NCBI RefSeq assembly: GCF_030272615.1
Contig: NC_081413.1
Span: 608,008,209 to 608,072,208 of the forward strand
Length of the DNA stretch: 64,000 nt
Source of the DNA: Cryptomeria japonica
Taxonomy: Eukaryota; Streptophyta; Pinopsida; Cupressales; Cupressaceae
Reading direction: 5' to 3'
The position numbers and the translations under genes were made by a program. Below the pieces are notes generated by a model. The model saw nothing but the letters and a program-made list of their open reading frames with translations. It did not search any database and was not told the DNA's origin. The stretch's first letter is position 1. Every line of letters begins with the position of its first letter. This document shows positions 20,455-32,860 of the stretch, piece after piece.

Positions 20455-21650
20455 ATCTACAAAGTAATGATGTTCCGCTTTAATTGAAACCTAAGCTTGC
20501 AAACTTGATCTTTGCACCTACAAAAATGATGGGCATATAGACCTAACCTCTTACCACAAGAATGAAAAGGAAAAATAATGAAATGTGTTTGCCTTGATCT
20601 TCTAATGTCTAAATAGTGAAGAACAGACAATGTTTACAAACACCTTTGTCAAAACCAATGAGATATGAGGGTCATGCTCTCCTTAGCCAAACCCTTGGGT
20701 GAACCTATTCAATTACTATTAACCAAGATCAAAGATTAAAACGTAAGAATGTAGTATGTCTAAGATGATTAAGCAAAAACCAATCCAATTGCAATTCTCT
20801 ATGTTGTTACTATGATGCGCTCAAATAAATTTTCTCATGATATTCTTTGATTATTTAAATAAATTAGGGTCAATTTCACACATATGGATCTAGAATAAGA
20901 AATTCAAATTTAAAAAATTTGAGTTACAAATCCATGATTCAAAGATGGCCTAGGTTAATTTCACACATATAGATCTAAATCAATATAATAAATGGAAAAA
21001 ATGTAAAATCAAATCCACACCCTAGGGATAATGGAATATGTTTACCTTGATCTTCTAAAGTCTAAATCATAATGAATAGCAACTTCTACAATATCTAGAA
21101 ACACCTTTGACAAATCTAATAAATTATGAAGGTCTTATTCTCCTTAGCCCAAACCTTAGGTGAATTGATTCAATGACTATAAACCAAGATTAAAAAAATA
21201 AAAGGCAAGCATGTAGTATTCTTAGGATAATGATGCAATTACAATGATCTATGATGTTATTATGACATTGTAATGATCATCTATACATGAATTAGAATCA
21301 ATCTTTAAATAGACAACCCTAATATGCAATATGAAATAAGTTATACTTTGGTCAATTCACAATTGCTAGTAAGGGAGAAACATGGACTCAAATTAAAAAC
21401 TCAGACTTAAAAGTTTGATATTCAAATCTATGACTACAAAAAATGGCCTAGGTCACTTTCACATCTATAGATCTAAATCAATACAATAAATACTAGAAAA
21501 ACAAAATTAGATCTACACCTCGAAAACAAGTGATGGTGTGAATAGACTTTAAGATAACATTATTTCCCAACTTTCATACAAAAATATACCATCTTACAGA
21601 CTAATCAATCTATAAAAAACAACTCAATAACCATAAACCCAAAACATAAA
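20455..21650. repeat. Tandem 455-bp repeats
   Basis: Landmarks recur at about 449-463 bp: a CTTGATCTTCTAA phrase at about 20592 and 21047, a CCTTAGCC phrase at about 20682 and 21141, a GTAGTAT phrase at about 20750 and 21213, and a TCTATG(T/A)TGTTA phrase at about 20800 and 21250. The AATTTCACACATAT phrase occurs at about 20873 and 20956 and, altered, at about 21452. At least two full units and part of a third are present; copies diverge by roughly a fifth or more. No open frame. Related copies lie at 3002-3103, 3660-4002, 15926-16330 and about 42780-43000. Confidence 0.65.
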
Positions 21651-23480
21651 AAAGACAAACATACAACTTTCACCATGATAAACACATAAACATATACTTA
21701 CGTAAAATAATTAAATTCTAAAAAAACCCTTTTAAAAACATAAATAATATTAAACTAAAAATACAAAATATACACATTTTCTATGCACTAGCTACATATG
21801 CACCCATCAAATATAGCCCCAGTGTCATCCATTGCCCCAATTTTTTAATGGGTTTAAGCTAACTAGAAACAGAGAGTTCCCAAATTTTTAATGAGTTTAA
21901 GCTAACTAGAAACAGAGAGCACCTAACTCATGGGGATCAAGAATCTCAATGACTCATCCTAAAGTAGAAGATTTGATTAAAAAAGAAGGCCCTTACTACC
22001 ATTTTCATACTCCTAGTTTGACTTGACCAACAGAGAAATCAATAGATAATGAAGAAAGTACTTGGACTAATGTTGTTATGTGCTAGGCAACTTTCTTTTT
22101 GGCTCTATCCTCCATGTTAAGGATATTTGTGTCTCCATGGGCGTAGCCAACGCAATACTTTGGGTGAAATTTTAATATATTTCATCAATATTAAAAGATA
22201 ACATGTTTTGGCTAGGCAGTCCGTTATAACTACGTGATATAAGACCCATTAAATAATATATGGCCCCTTTTATGGCTTAGGCATCACGTGGACAACCTCA
22301 TTTTGCCAATTATTCAGCCTTATAATATTCACTATGTGGTGGACAGATCACTTTCATAACTTTTGGGCACTTTATATTAATTATCTTTTGGTTCACTCTT
22401 TATCAACAATGTGGGGGACAAATCTTTTGAGAATATTTAAACCCATTTCTTAAATGCAAGTTAAACAAGGTTCAGGGAATACATTGCATATGGTCAAAAC
22501 AGGTGGGTATCAAACCCTAACACTAAAGTTTTGTACCATTGCTGTGTAGCTTTTGGACTTGTTGTAGCTTGATTGGGAGTTAAAAGAGTAGAATATATAG
22601 GGGAGTATGGTCTTTTCAATAAAAACAGGGTGTTGGACAACATTTATAAAGACATTGAGATCTTTGTTGTTTCAGGGGATATTTTTTATTATCAGGGTTT
22701 GTTAAATTGGGTTGATATTTAAAAACGTTTAAGCATGTGATAATCAAATGATTGATTGGTTTTGGATCTTCGATGTATAACACATGATGGATGAGTTTTA
22801 GTGGTGAAAATGGGTCCTTGTTCATCTATTATGTTTCACCAATACAATCATTGTGTTCCTTTCTTTTGAGTAAGTCAAATCATCGATTTGATTGCTTATA
22901 TATTATTTTGTAAATTTGTGTCATGCTTACAATGGTTTATGTAGTGCCACTCCTAGACTTGCATTTTGATTTGCATTCAGATAGACTTATTTAGACTTAT
23001 GATGGTTATTTATGACTCTTTTGCTATCTTAGAAGGTATCACCGATGCTAGGACTTATGTGAGTTATATGACTTGTGATGATACTAACCCTATTTCATGA
23101 TGATGATTCTATGTGATGTTTGATATTGTATTGTGTGACTGTCTTCGTGAGTAGAGACAATGCCATATCACTCATTGTGAGTGGGATATGTCGTCGCAAT
23201 TCTCTATCACTTGTCTGTTTATTATGAGGTATATGTATCATATATATTATGTTGGTCTTTGATGCAGGTTTGCAAGTACCAGACATCAACTCCACCTGGC
23301 TTCACATGTTTGAGTGTGTATTTATCCCAATGGCAAGTTGTCGGAGATGACATAGTTTCCTTCACACACTCTAGGTCTAAGGTGTGTACCTTGTCGGTTG
23401 CGTCATGACGCAAGTTGTGGTTAGAGTCTTGCATTATGTTTGTCCCCTTGGCGTAAGTGGGTTTGAGTCTATGTTTATGT
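21651..23480. other. No gene recognised
   Basis: An imperfect direct repeat of about 55 bases occurs near 21838-21920 (TAATGGGTTTAAGCTAACTA and TAATGAGTTTAAGCTAACTA). Overlapping short open frames on both strands near 23181-23434 have no recognisable domain. The sequence may belong to a long LTR or leader. Confidence 0.35.
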
Positions 23481-23960
23481 GAATAGTGTGTAATTGTTCA
23501 ATTATTGGATTATAGATATTTATTTGATTATTTTTGGGCCATCATTCCATTGGGATTTATTTAATTGATTTATTGAATTACTAATTGATTTGATTATTGA
23601 TGTTATTGAATTATTTATTTAATTGTTATTTTCATCTATGATTTATCCATTATTGATTTATTATTTATTTGTGTTGTTTTAATGTTGAACATTTATTTAT
23701 TTGAGGATTATCAATTATTTAATATTATTTATTTACATTGGTTTATTGTTGAGCAATCTATTTATTATTTATCTAGTTATTGTTGTTTTTCTTTATTTTA
23801 TTTATTATTATTCTTGATTTTTCATTTATTGACTTTATTAATTTATTTATTGATATTTGTGATTTGATTTTATATTTTAATTGGGGTTCCTATTTCTAAG
23901 GCTTTATCCTCTTAATTTATTAATTGATTATATTGAGTGAAGCATTATTTAATGTTCTTT
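23481..23960. repeat. TTATT-rich low-complexity tract
   Basis: ATTTATTTAATTG, TTATTTATT and similar words recur throughout. It is not a perfect microsatellite. Open frame 23682-23867 is a by-product of this composition. Confidence 0.5.
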
Positions 23961-25000
23961 TGCAAGTTCATATTGTCGGTAATTGCAATTGTATTTATAT
24001 TTACCTACCTTTGCATATGATTGGTTGAATTTTAATTGGTAGGTAAATTATATTGAGGAAATAATATATACCTCAAAACTATTCAAGATTAGGTAAATAA
24101 TATAGTTTTGGGGAATATTTTCATTGGTCGGCTTTCAATATAGTTTTTGAATTAATTTTTGTATTTATCAGCTTCCTGTGCATTCACGGGGGTTGGAAAA
24201 ATTTGAGAGTTTTGAAGATCTGGATTTTGGAGAATTTGCTTTTGGTTTTGGACTGAGATTGTTGAAGGAATTTGTTGGAATTGGATTGGGCTTTTAGATT
24301 TCTCCTTGCTTCATCTTTTCTAGTTTGGTTTCATTGTCGGCTCTCTGCATTTTTTATTTCGGAAAGATTGTTTGTATTGTCTGGAAAAGATTGTTTGGGG
24401 GAAATGGTTTCATGATTTACAGTAGTATGATTATTCTTTGATAGTTTAATGATTTGGGGAGAAATTGTATTCCAATGATTCTAATTTTTTGGAATTTGCA
24501 TTGTCAGAAGATCTTGTGTTTTCTCTATGTCTGATCATGTTTCTTCCAGCCTTTATGAGTGTTGGATTTTAATCAGAGTTGCATCTTTGTGTTCTTGAGT
24601 TTGGTTTCAAATCTTCCCTTGGTTGAACCTATTTCAGTGCCTAGATCCTAATTGGTGGTGAGAGCTCTCTGAGACTCCACTAATGATTGTGCAAATGCTT
24701 TCATCCACTTGAATTGGTTGCATCTTGTCCCTATTTAACTTGATTGGGTCTTCTTTCAGTACATGCAACTTGGTTTTACTCTCCTCTGATCAATTGGCTC
24801 CCTAAACCTCAGGTTTGGCTATGTGGGAGAAGTCTTTCTTTTTGCAGTGATTGTGTACTTGATATATGTGTTGTCTCAATCAGTAATTAGGCCTTCCAGA
24901 CTTTGTGGTTATAGTATGAGGACCATTTTGGACCCCTAAGCCTTCCTGAGTTCTCTCCTAAGCCTTATGCCTCAAAATTGAGTTGTTTTTTGCATATTTT
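23961..25000. other. No gene recognised
   Basis: T- and G-rich plus strand with long TTGG/TTTGG words and no sustained frame. Possibly retroelement leader or LTR. Confidence 0.3.
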
Positions 25001-25320
25001 CCAAAAACGCTATGAGAACACCAAAAAACATTGTTGTTTGGACCAGGGGAACTATGGGACAAACCAAGGGTGCCACCATACACCCCATGAACATCGTTGT
25101 TCATATTAGGGGTGCTGAGAGACTTACCAAGGGTGAAAAGGGTCCTAATTTGCAGATGCAAGCAAAGTGACCAAAAATGCCATCTTGGAGACTAGAAACA
25201 CCATAGTATAAACCAAAAATGCCATGTTAAGTACCAAAAACACTAGGGTACCTACCAAGCATGATAAACTAGGAACCAGGGGCGTTGAACTGTCCCAGGG
25301 GTCTCTAGAAGTCATTTTTT
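25001..25320. repeat. Short diverged phrase repeats
   Basis: About eight related phrases built on ACCAAGGGTGCCA / ACCAAAAATGCCA / ACCAAAAACACTA occur 20-45 bases apart (for example near 25070, 25125, 25170, 25208 and 25236). The units are too diverged for a fixed period. Confidence 0.45.
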
Positions 25321-27640
25321 AGCCTATTTTTGTGTATTTTTGGATTGTGTGAGTACTCTAGAGGCTTGTGTTGTCTTTGTTGACATTCTCAGAGTTTCTT
25401 ATGATATTTTTTGATCCCTTATGATGTTTCTTGTGCTCTAGTAAGAGGGTTCATGCCTTACCATTGAGGTGTTTCATATGCAATTTGTGGCTCCAGCGAG
25501 AGGGGGAATGCCTTGCTTTTGAGGGATTGATTTTATGGCTCCAGATGGATGTGTTATGCCTCACTGTTGATTATTTGATGTTATTCGGATATATTTTATG
25601 GTTTGCATCCATGATTGGCTTATCCTTGATGTCTTGGTGAAGGCTTCTTTCTATGAGTATGGCTTATGAGTCCTCTTTGCTCAGTTTGGCGTTCGGTTTG
25701 TTGTATCTATTCTTATATCACTTTTGAGCCTTCATGATGTGGTTTTATGTTCCATGGATGTGTGTTTACCCTATGGCCTTGGTTCATGGTTAGGGGAGTG
25801 GGATCTTGCATGTGTTGGACCTAGGTTGTGAGTATTAGATCTCTAGGAAGGGGGTCTGAACCTATGGAACCACATGAAGAGTTTATGGTTTAATTGAAAG
25901 TGATAACATAATAATAATTGATTAGAGGGATAGGTATCTATTAATTCACCTAATCAAGATAAATAATATGATTTTGTATGCCCCAATTGGATGGACCCAG
26001 GGAGGTGTTTTTGGGATCCTAGATTGGGAAGACCGTTGGAGCAGTATACCCGATCTCCCTTGAGTGACTCCAAGGTGGAGATGGATTCCACATGAGGTTA
26101 GCATGTGATGACACTCTACCCCACATGTATCCATTGTCCATATGCCTTTTTTTATCGATTTTCCTCTAGAGGTTGATTGCATTGACTTAGCCATGTGTTG
26201 TACTTTGGTGTAGCATTCTTATGTCGGAGTCTTGTGAAGCCATGTTATATCATTTGGTTGATAGGTGTCATCTTAGGTCTTGAGTGTGATTTGGAACCCT
26301 ATGTCATCTCCTAGCATGGGGGTGGTTCCTTTTTGGTTCCACATGGTTGGGTGGTTGATGCCTTCTTCCATTGGGATATTCTTCTTGGATGTTAGCATGC
26401 GTGGATTTGATTCTTCATGTGATTATTATTCGGAGCTGATTTCTATGTACATGGAAAAGATGACATTGTATCATGATGATTTGTATATGTAAAAGGGATT
26501 ATGAATCTTTGAGTTAGGTATCTCTATGTACTTGTAAATGAAATTGTAATAGGGCATTATGTAGTGAGTAGGAGAAAAGTTCCTTGAATATTCCTTGATG
26601 TATTGGTTGTTTATTATGTAATGTGAATTTTATGAGGTCTATGTGAAAGTGAAATGGAATAGCTATATGTATTTGAGTTACATTTTAATTTATGAGATGG
26701 ATTTGTATCATGTCATGCTTTAAAGTAAATGATGGAATGAATAGAATAGTTGCCTTGAATCCTACTGAGTAAATGGGAGTTATCTAGATGAGGTTCTTAA
26801 ATGAATCTATGATGTATTGTGATAAAAGGAGATAAGATTATGTACTTGTGTAACTTGTAGTATTAAGCATTAGGTGGTAATGTGACAATTGAGACTATGT
26901 TCTTGTTCTATGTTCCTTTATGTATTAGGTCTTGATGATGTAGAAACTATGATATTGTAATAGGATGATGCATTACTATTTGGTTTATGTTGTATAAATG
27001 ATCATTATGTTGGGTATGAGATCCTATGGTGAATCAGGGGATTGAAATATTGATTTTGTTTATTCTTGTAGTTTCATATGACTCTTGATTTGTTTAGTAG
27101 TATGGTATCCTATTTGAAAGTAGGTAAGTGTTTGTTGTTATAAACTTGCATATGAATATGGATGGTAATAGTTGTGTTTAAGGAGATCATCTAATTCCAT
27201 GAGTAAGGGAAAGACAAATGCATTTAGTTTCATGATGCTTTAAGTAATAAATGAATCAAGATGGGTATGAGGAACATTTGGTTGGTATAGTAAAATGAAT
27301 CTAAGAAAGTATTATGTGAATGAGATATGCATTTGTGTTAATGTTGTTCTAGTTGCATGAAAAGTAAATGGTTAATTGGAATATAGAAAGTGATCATTCA
27401 GATGGATAAGTGTTAGGTGAATATGATGTCAAGTAGTGACGTTAAGATACCCTAGGGAATGGTTTTGTTGTAAGAGTGTGTTTGAAGATAGGTTAATGCT
27501 TAGATGATTTTCTTCGCTTGTGTGATATGGTTCTATGGTTATGTTCATGTTGGTTTATGTGATCTTGCAAGAGTTAATGTTGCATTGATGTATGTTAATG
27601 ATAACATAGAGTAATGTATGTTTTTTTTTTAAAATTATCT
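25321..27640. other. No gene; C-poor, T/G-rich plus strand
   Basis: No sustained frame. From about 26480 to 27640 the plus strand is strikingly poor in C and rich in TG, GTA and GAT words, ending in a run of T at 27621-27630. This reads as one compositional unit. Confidence 0.35.
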
Positions 27641-30600
27641 CCATTTGCTAGTAGATTATAAGTTATTTCTCTAGGGTATTTTAGCATACATTAAAGTTTA
27701 TTAAACATTTATTATAACCCTTGTGATTAGATTTTTGATACTCTATTTTAAATTTTACTATTCCTACAACTATTATAATCTTATTTCAAAACAAGCCTAG
27801 CACCCAACTTTAAACCTTTATTCCATAACATATGGAATTTGAGCTTGAGGTTATATTGATGAAAAAGGGAGATTTTGAGCTTGAGGATGTATAGGTAAAA
27901 GTATCAATTGATCCACAACCAATTTTTTTTTTTTAATATTTATAAGGTTCTATCACTCCACCAAACCTTAAGGACCTAAAAAAATTGAAGTAACAAAAGG
28001 TGATATTTTTGAGATTTTAAGGCACTCGTAACTACACCAATATCAAACTAGCAACATATTAAATTCTTTATATATCTTGACCCATAAATATGTCATGATA
28101 GCAAACAACGGTACAACCAATTTTCTAGGAAAATATCACAACATTAAAATAGTTATAGATAAGTATTTGTTGGATAGGACTATATTAACTATTCTTATAT
28201 AAAAATATTAGATGGGGTATTGGGAGTCTAATAGCTTTCTATTTTAGGGACAATTAAGGTTAAATTTTGTGAACTTTTCATTTGGTTTCATTTAGAAGGA
28301 AAATATATGAATTTCAAAAGTTCAAAGAAAAGTTTAAATGGTTAGTTCTCACAAGATGAATAAATTTTTCAAGAAACTAAATTCCAAATTTGTGGCATAA
28401 TTATTTTTGTTATAAGATAAATAATTATTTGCATTAACAATAATAGACTTTTAGGATATTCTTGACAAACACTTGAAGGTGTCTAAATGTATGCTTGTGG
28501 TTTTTGGAAATATGCATGATGCCATTTCTCCAAAAAAATCATAATCATGCTCTTTAGTTGATTCTAGTAAGTCACCCACACACCATGAGAAATCGATAGA
28601 TAGACATATAGACATATAAATAGATAGATAGGCACATATCAAAGAAATGTGAGGTGAGTATCATTTTTAAAGTGTATAATCTTTTATTACTTGATGTTTT
28701 GCAAGAAGGATGAAAACTAGCATATATGTTGAGACTACAATGAACTCAATAAGCTCACCATTAAAAATATTTTTAGATTATTCTTATTGATGAATTAGAA
28801 ATGACATTTTTGTAGCAATTTAGATCTCATATGTGATATCACCAAATCATAATAAAAGGGGTTATTCCAAAATCTATTTTCTAAAGTTGTGAGGATTTTT
28901 ATGAATTTCTAATAGTTTCATTTGACCTCACAAATGAACCATATTTACTACGTGGACATTCTTTCTTCTTGAAGAAATATCATTAAATAAAATAATATTT
29001 TTCTAGGAACTTGGCTTGAAGGTGATGTAGAAAATTATGTACCAAATATTTGGCTTAAAAATAGAACAAAGATTGGATCTAATAAAAAAATACAAAATTC
29101 TCTAATTACCTTTATCCATTCTTAGTTATTATTGGGAGGAAACTTTTATGAGCTTCATCACAAGGTTATCAAAATCAAAAAGAAAAAATATCTCATGGCC
29201 GTAATATGTAGACTCATGATTTATGTTTAATTTGTGCATTATCTCATCCCTTCATGGATATAATACTTGTAATGACATTCATTAAAAAAATATTTTATAA
29301 GTTACACAATACTCTAAAATTATAGTAAGATGCCATAATATTATATTCATTAATTATTTCAGGATTGATGTGCTCTCTTATTTTCATGCTTATCTCTTAA
29401 CTCCTCTTATCTCACCAAACCTCATCAAACATAATGGAAAAATAGAACTATTAACACATGTTTAGAGGGATATCCTAGTTGTTATGTATAAAAAAACCAA
29501 CCACACTAGGTTCATATAATACCATTACTATAATTATGGTATAATACTCTGGTTAATATGTCTACCAAGCTACAATCATTCATATAACTCATGGGTACAC
29601 CCTCCACCTTCTCTCAAATTGCTAGTGAGAGTGTATCCTAAGGTTCATGCGATGGAAGACAAGTATGTATGTGAATAAGAAATAGAAGGATAATTTGATA
29701 GTAAAATGGTATGGTATTTATAAGGATTTATAAGGATTAGAAGGGTAGCATACAAATCAAAGCTACTACAAACTAGACAAATATAACTTTTCTTCAATGT
29801 GTGTTGTTTTAAGAAGGTAATTGTTGTTAAAAATCTAGGTTATACATAGCTACTATAATTCAATTAATAAGGAATTGGCATAGAAGCAAATGTCTAGATA
29901 AAGAGAAAGAGGATGCGAATTAGAATGATAATATAACATTTCACCCAATAGAATGACTTGTTGAGAAAATATAATTATTTATCTATAAATACTCATAGTT
30001 GAGTATTAAGGACATTACTTTGAAAAAGCATAAAATTACACCTTTATTCTATTGAATGTAATGGGTTATGGTGTGAAAAAAGTGTAATATACATGTTCAT
30101 CTGTTGGTCCCTACATATAATAATTATAATGTGGTCATCCTAATTTGTATTATGATATCACCATAGTCTAATTGTGCTATATATAGGAGAGGGTGATGAT
30201 ATATTATACATAATATTATGAGTTATTCTCTTATATTAAAAATTGTGGAGGTTGTCTCCTCAAATCATATCAATCTAATATTCATTATTGTGATTCCATT
30301 CACTCATATTGTGTATTTTTTATTTATCATGTTCCTTTATATAAATTCATTTTGTTGTCCTACACTTGTTATCTTATGGACCTCCAATATATTGTAGTTA
30401 TTTTTCTCTTGTGATAAAAAAAATCAATTTATAAAAAAATTGAATATGAGTTAAGATTAAAAGGTGGATTTGACCTATCATCTTCTTTATCCATTAAAAA
30501 AATTTAGACAAATATGAAAATATAATCAATTAAGGTCATTTATATGACATGTATAGCTTAAGTCCATCAACATAAGGTACAATGCAAAGGTTTTGGTTGA

Positions 30601-30760
30601 TATAGAATTTAACAACTCCATTTTATTTTATTTCAAATAAAACCACTTTGTAAAAGAATGTGAATAGTGACCCTAAGAGAGGGTCATAGATTCTAAAAAT
30701 ATTTCTAGAATATAACAAAGAACTATATTCACAATTATAAATTTTGACACTCCCTTTCAT
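27641..30760. other. No gene recognised
   Basis: AT-rich DNA without repeats of note except a short GATA/GACATA-type simple repeat at about 28594-28634. Short open frames have no domain. Confidence 0.4.
28594..28634. repeat. Interrupted TAGA/CATA simple repeat
   Basis: GATAGATAGACATATAGACA continues into ATAAATAGATAGATAGG: an impure tetranucleotide/hexanucleotide microsatellite. Confidence 0.6.
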
Positions 30761-31750
30761 GGGTGCTGCCACAATAGTGTGTCCCACTTTTGGGACATTA
30801 GATTTTTTTTGCAATCACATATTTTATATAATTTAATAATATAATTCTTGAAAGATTTCATTTAAATGCCTTTGGGTTAGATCAAGCTCCCTTAGATCAA
30901 ATATCCTTAGATCAAACCCCCTTGGATGGAACCCATCTAGTCCTAAATCTTACATGTAATGGAGGCTCCTTTATACCTATCAAAATGTTGATATAAAATT
31001 ATTTTTTATTTACCTTTTTGGAGATCAAATGAAGTCATTTACAAATTATGTTTTGTAATTACGTAGCCCTTATTGTAATCTTTCCAAAAAGTATAAGTTT
31101 GAATATATTTAATGTGTTTCTTATATTTATTTTTTATTTTGTGTGAATGTAGGTTTTTCATTGAAAATCAAGGTCCTTGATTCACACACCTAGAAAATTA
31201 GGAAAATAGAAAAAAAAAATATAAACAATATTTGTGTCCTATGCATTCATTTCATAATTTTAACAAAAGAAGAAGTTAATTCAAATGCATGCAAAAAAAT
31301 TATGTGATATCAAATGAACCTATAACTACATTATAATTTTATCTAACTTCAAAACATTGTAAAAAAACATGCAACAAAAAATTATGAAAAAACATATGTT
31401 CCCTAGATATTTGTGTAACAAATTTGTGCTTGAAATTTTATATTTTTCTCCTTTCTAGAAATAAAATCATGCTATACTGAATAAACGCCACTTTTTTTAA
31501 ACGTTGTTAACTAAAAAAAATAGGTTATTGAAGTTATGTAAAAAAATGATAAATTATTTATAAAATATTCATATTCATATATATATATATATATACACAC
31601 AAACAAATCTCAAAAATCACTACTTCACATCATCTTTAAATTCTTAATGGTTTAGTTGTTATGTATTAGAAAGTGAAATTTTGATGAAAAAAGATGTTTT
31701 CAATGTCCTCCTTTAGCCAAAAAGTGGGACACAGTATTGTGGGATGACCC
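30761..31750. mobile_element. Candidate MITE or DNA-transposon remnant
   Basis: 30769-30794 and 31717-31742 are inverted copies matching at 24 of 26 positions (core GTGTCCCACTTTT on the left, its complement on the right). GGGT outside the left arm and ACCC outside the right one extend the pairing weakly. The 920 bases between are AT-rich with no transposase. No clear target duplication was found, so this may be a non-autonomous DNA transposon, a pair of inverted fragments, or internal parts of a larger element. Confidence 0.35.
31576..31608. repeat. (AT)n/(AC)n microsatellite
   Basis: A run of AT dinucleotides followed by ACACACA, in AT-rich DNA. Confidence 0.7.
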
Positions 31751-31819
31751 TCCAACTTTTATTGACTTGGATGTCCATAATAGTAAAATCTTCCCTAAAA
31801 CACAATCAATAGTAAGGGA

Positions 31820-32760
31820 AATTGTCTATGTTGAACTCACTTTAGGACTCACAAGGGGGGGGAGAGGGTGAATAAGTCCAAACCAAATACTTAAACTTTA
31901 TTTCACAATCCACAATTAGTTTAACCTTAATCTTATCAGTAGCAATGAAAGATGTAACAATGAATCACCATGCACAAAAGAACACCAAATTTAAGTGGAA
32001 AACCAAAATAGGGAAAAATCATAGTGAGAGTCAATTCACAACATATGAAATGATTATAATATTATTTTACGCTCATTGCCAAGGAAGTGAACTACTACTT
32101 GAAGGACTTGCAAGCTGAGATGCACTATCCTAGGGCATGATACAAAGGAATTGAAGGCTGAGATGTATTGCCTCAGGGCAAGATACAAAACATGTAGAGA
32201 GGGCTCACTGTCTCCAAGAAAGGTACATGAATATATGAATCAGGAATGGATAGGCCTTCAACAATACTACTTGCAAAAATCTCCAAGTATAAAACTATCC
32301 TTGAATCTCTATCTCAAGCCACCAACTTCACAACAATCACCACACACTTTCTCAATAGAATTTAACATCAATAACTTTTGCAAATAATATAATCATATAA
32401 GCACAACACACATATTGATCCACACACACATCCACAGACTCAACATCAATTTGGTCTTCTATATATACCATCTTCTTCATTGCAAATATTAATTAGCTTG
32501 GTCAGAATATAGGCCAAACATAGGTCCTATGAAGATGGTCACCAAAATATAGTTATGGTGAAATCAGTCCAATCTAGGAGATAGAGAGGACCTAAAAATA
32601 TCATATCTTTTCTTTCTAAGCAGTTTAAAATAATTCACATGCTATCACATATCATTCCAAAATAAATGCAACACAATCTTCAAAGCAAGTGGAGACACCC
32701 AAGGATTCACTACACATAAAATAACACCTTCTATCAGTCGAACCAAAGTAGTTACTATTA
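31820..32760 (-). repeat. LTR-like piece, minus orientation
   Basis: TGTTGAACTCACTTTAGG is followed by a G run and GAGAGGGTGAATAAGTCC at about 31854-31878. This mirrors the reverse of the LTR ends at 48770-48819 (there CACCCCCCCTCTC before the terminal CA). A tandem doubling of about 45 bases (GCTGAGATG...CAAGATACAAA type) lies at about 32110-32190. The far boundary is not clear and no internal region follows, so it is probably a solo or truncated LTR. Open frame 32151-32387 has no domain. Confidence 0.4.
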
Positions 32761-32860
32761 TGCCCTGCATACCTAACCCCCATTAGTTTCTTTGTGTTAA
32801 AAAATATGGGTCCCCTTTTTGCTTTATATTGCTTTGTTTCTTTTTGTTTTTGCTTCTTTC

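Noticed and set aside
23181-23434. Overlapping open frames of about 70 residues on both strands
   Set aside because: No domain, no conserved motif, and the length is expected by chance.
31576-31608. TATA-type promoter
   Set aside because: It is an AT/AC microsatellite with no gene or element start downstream.
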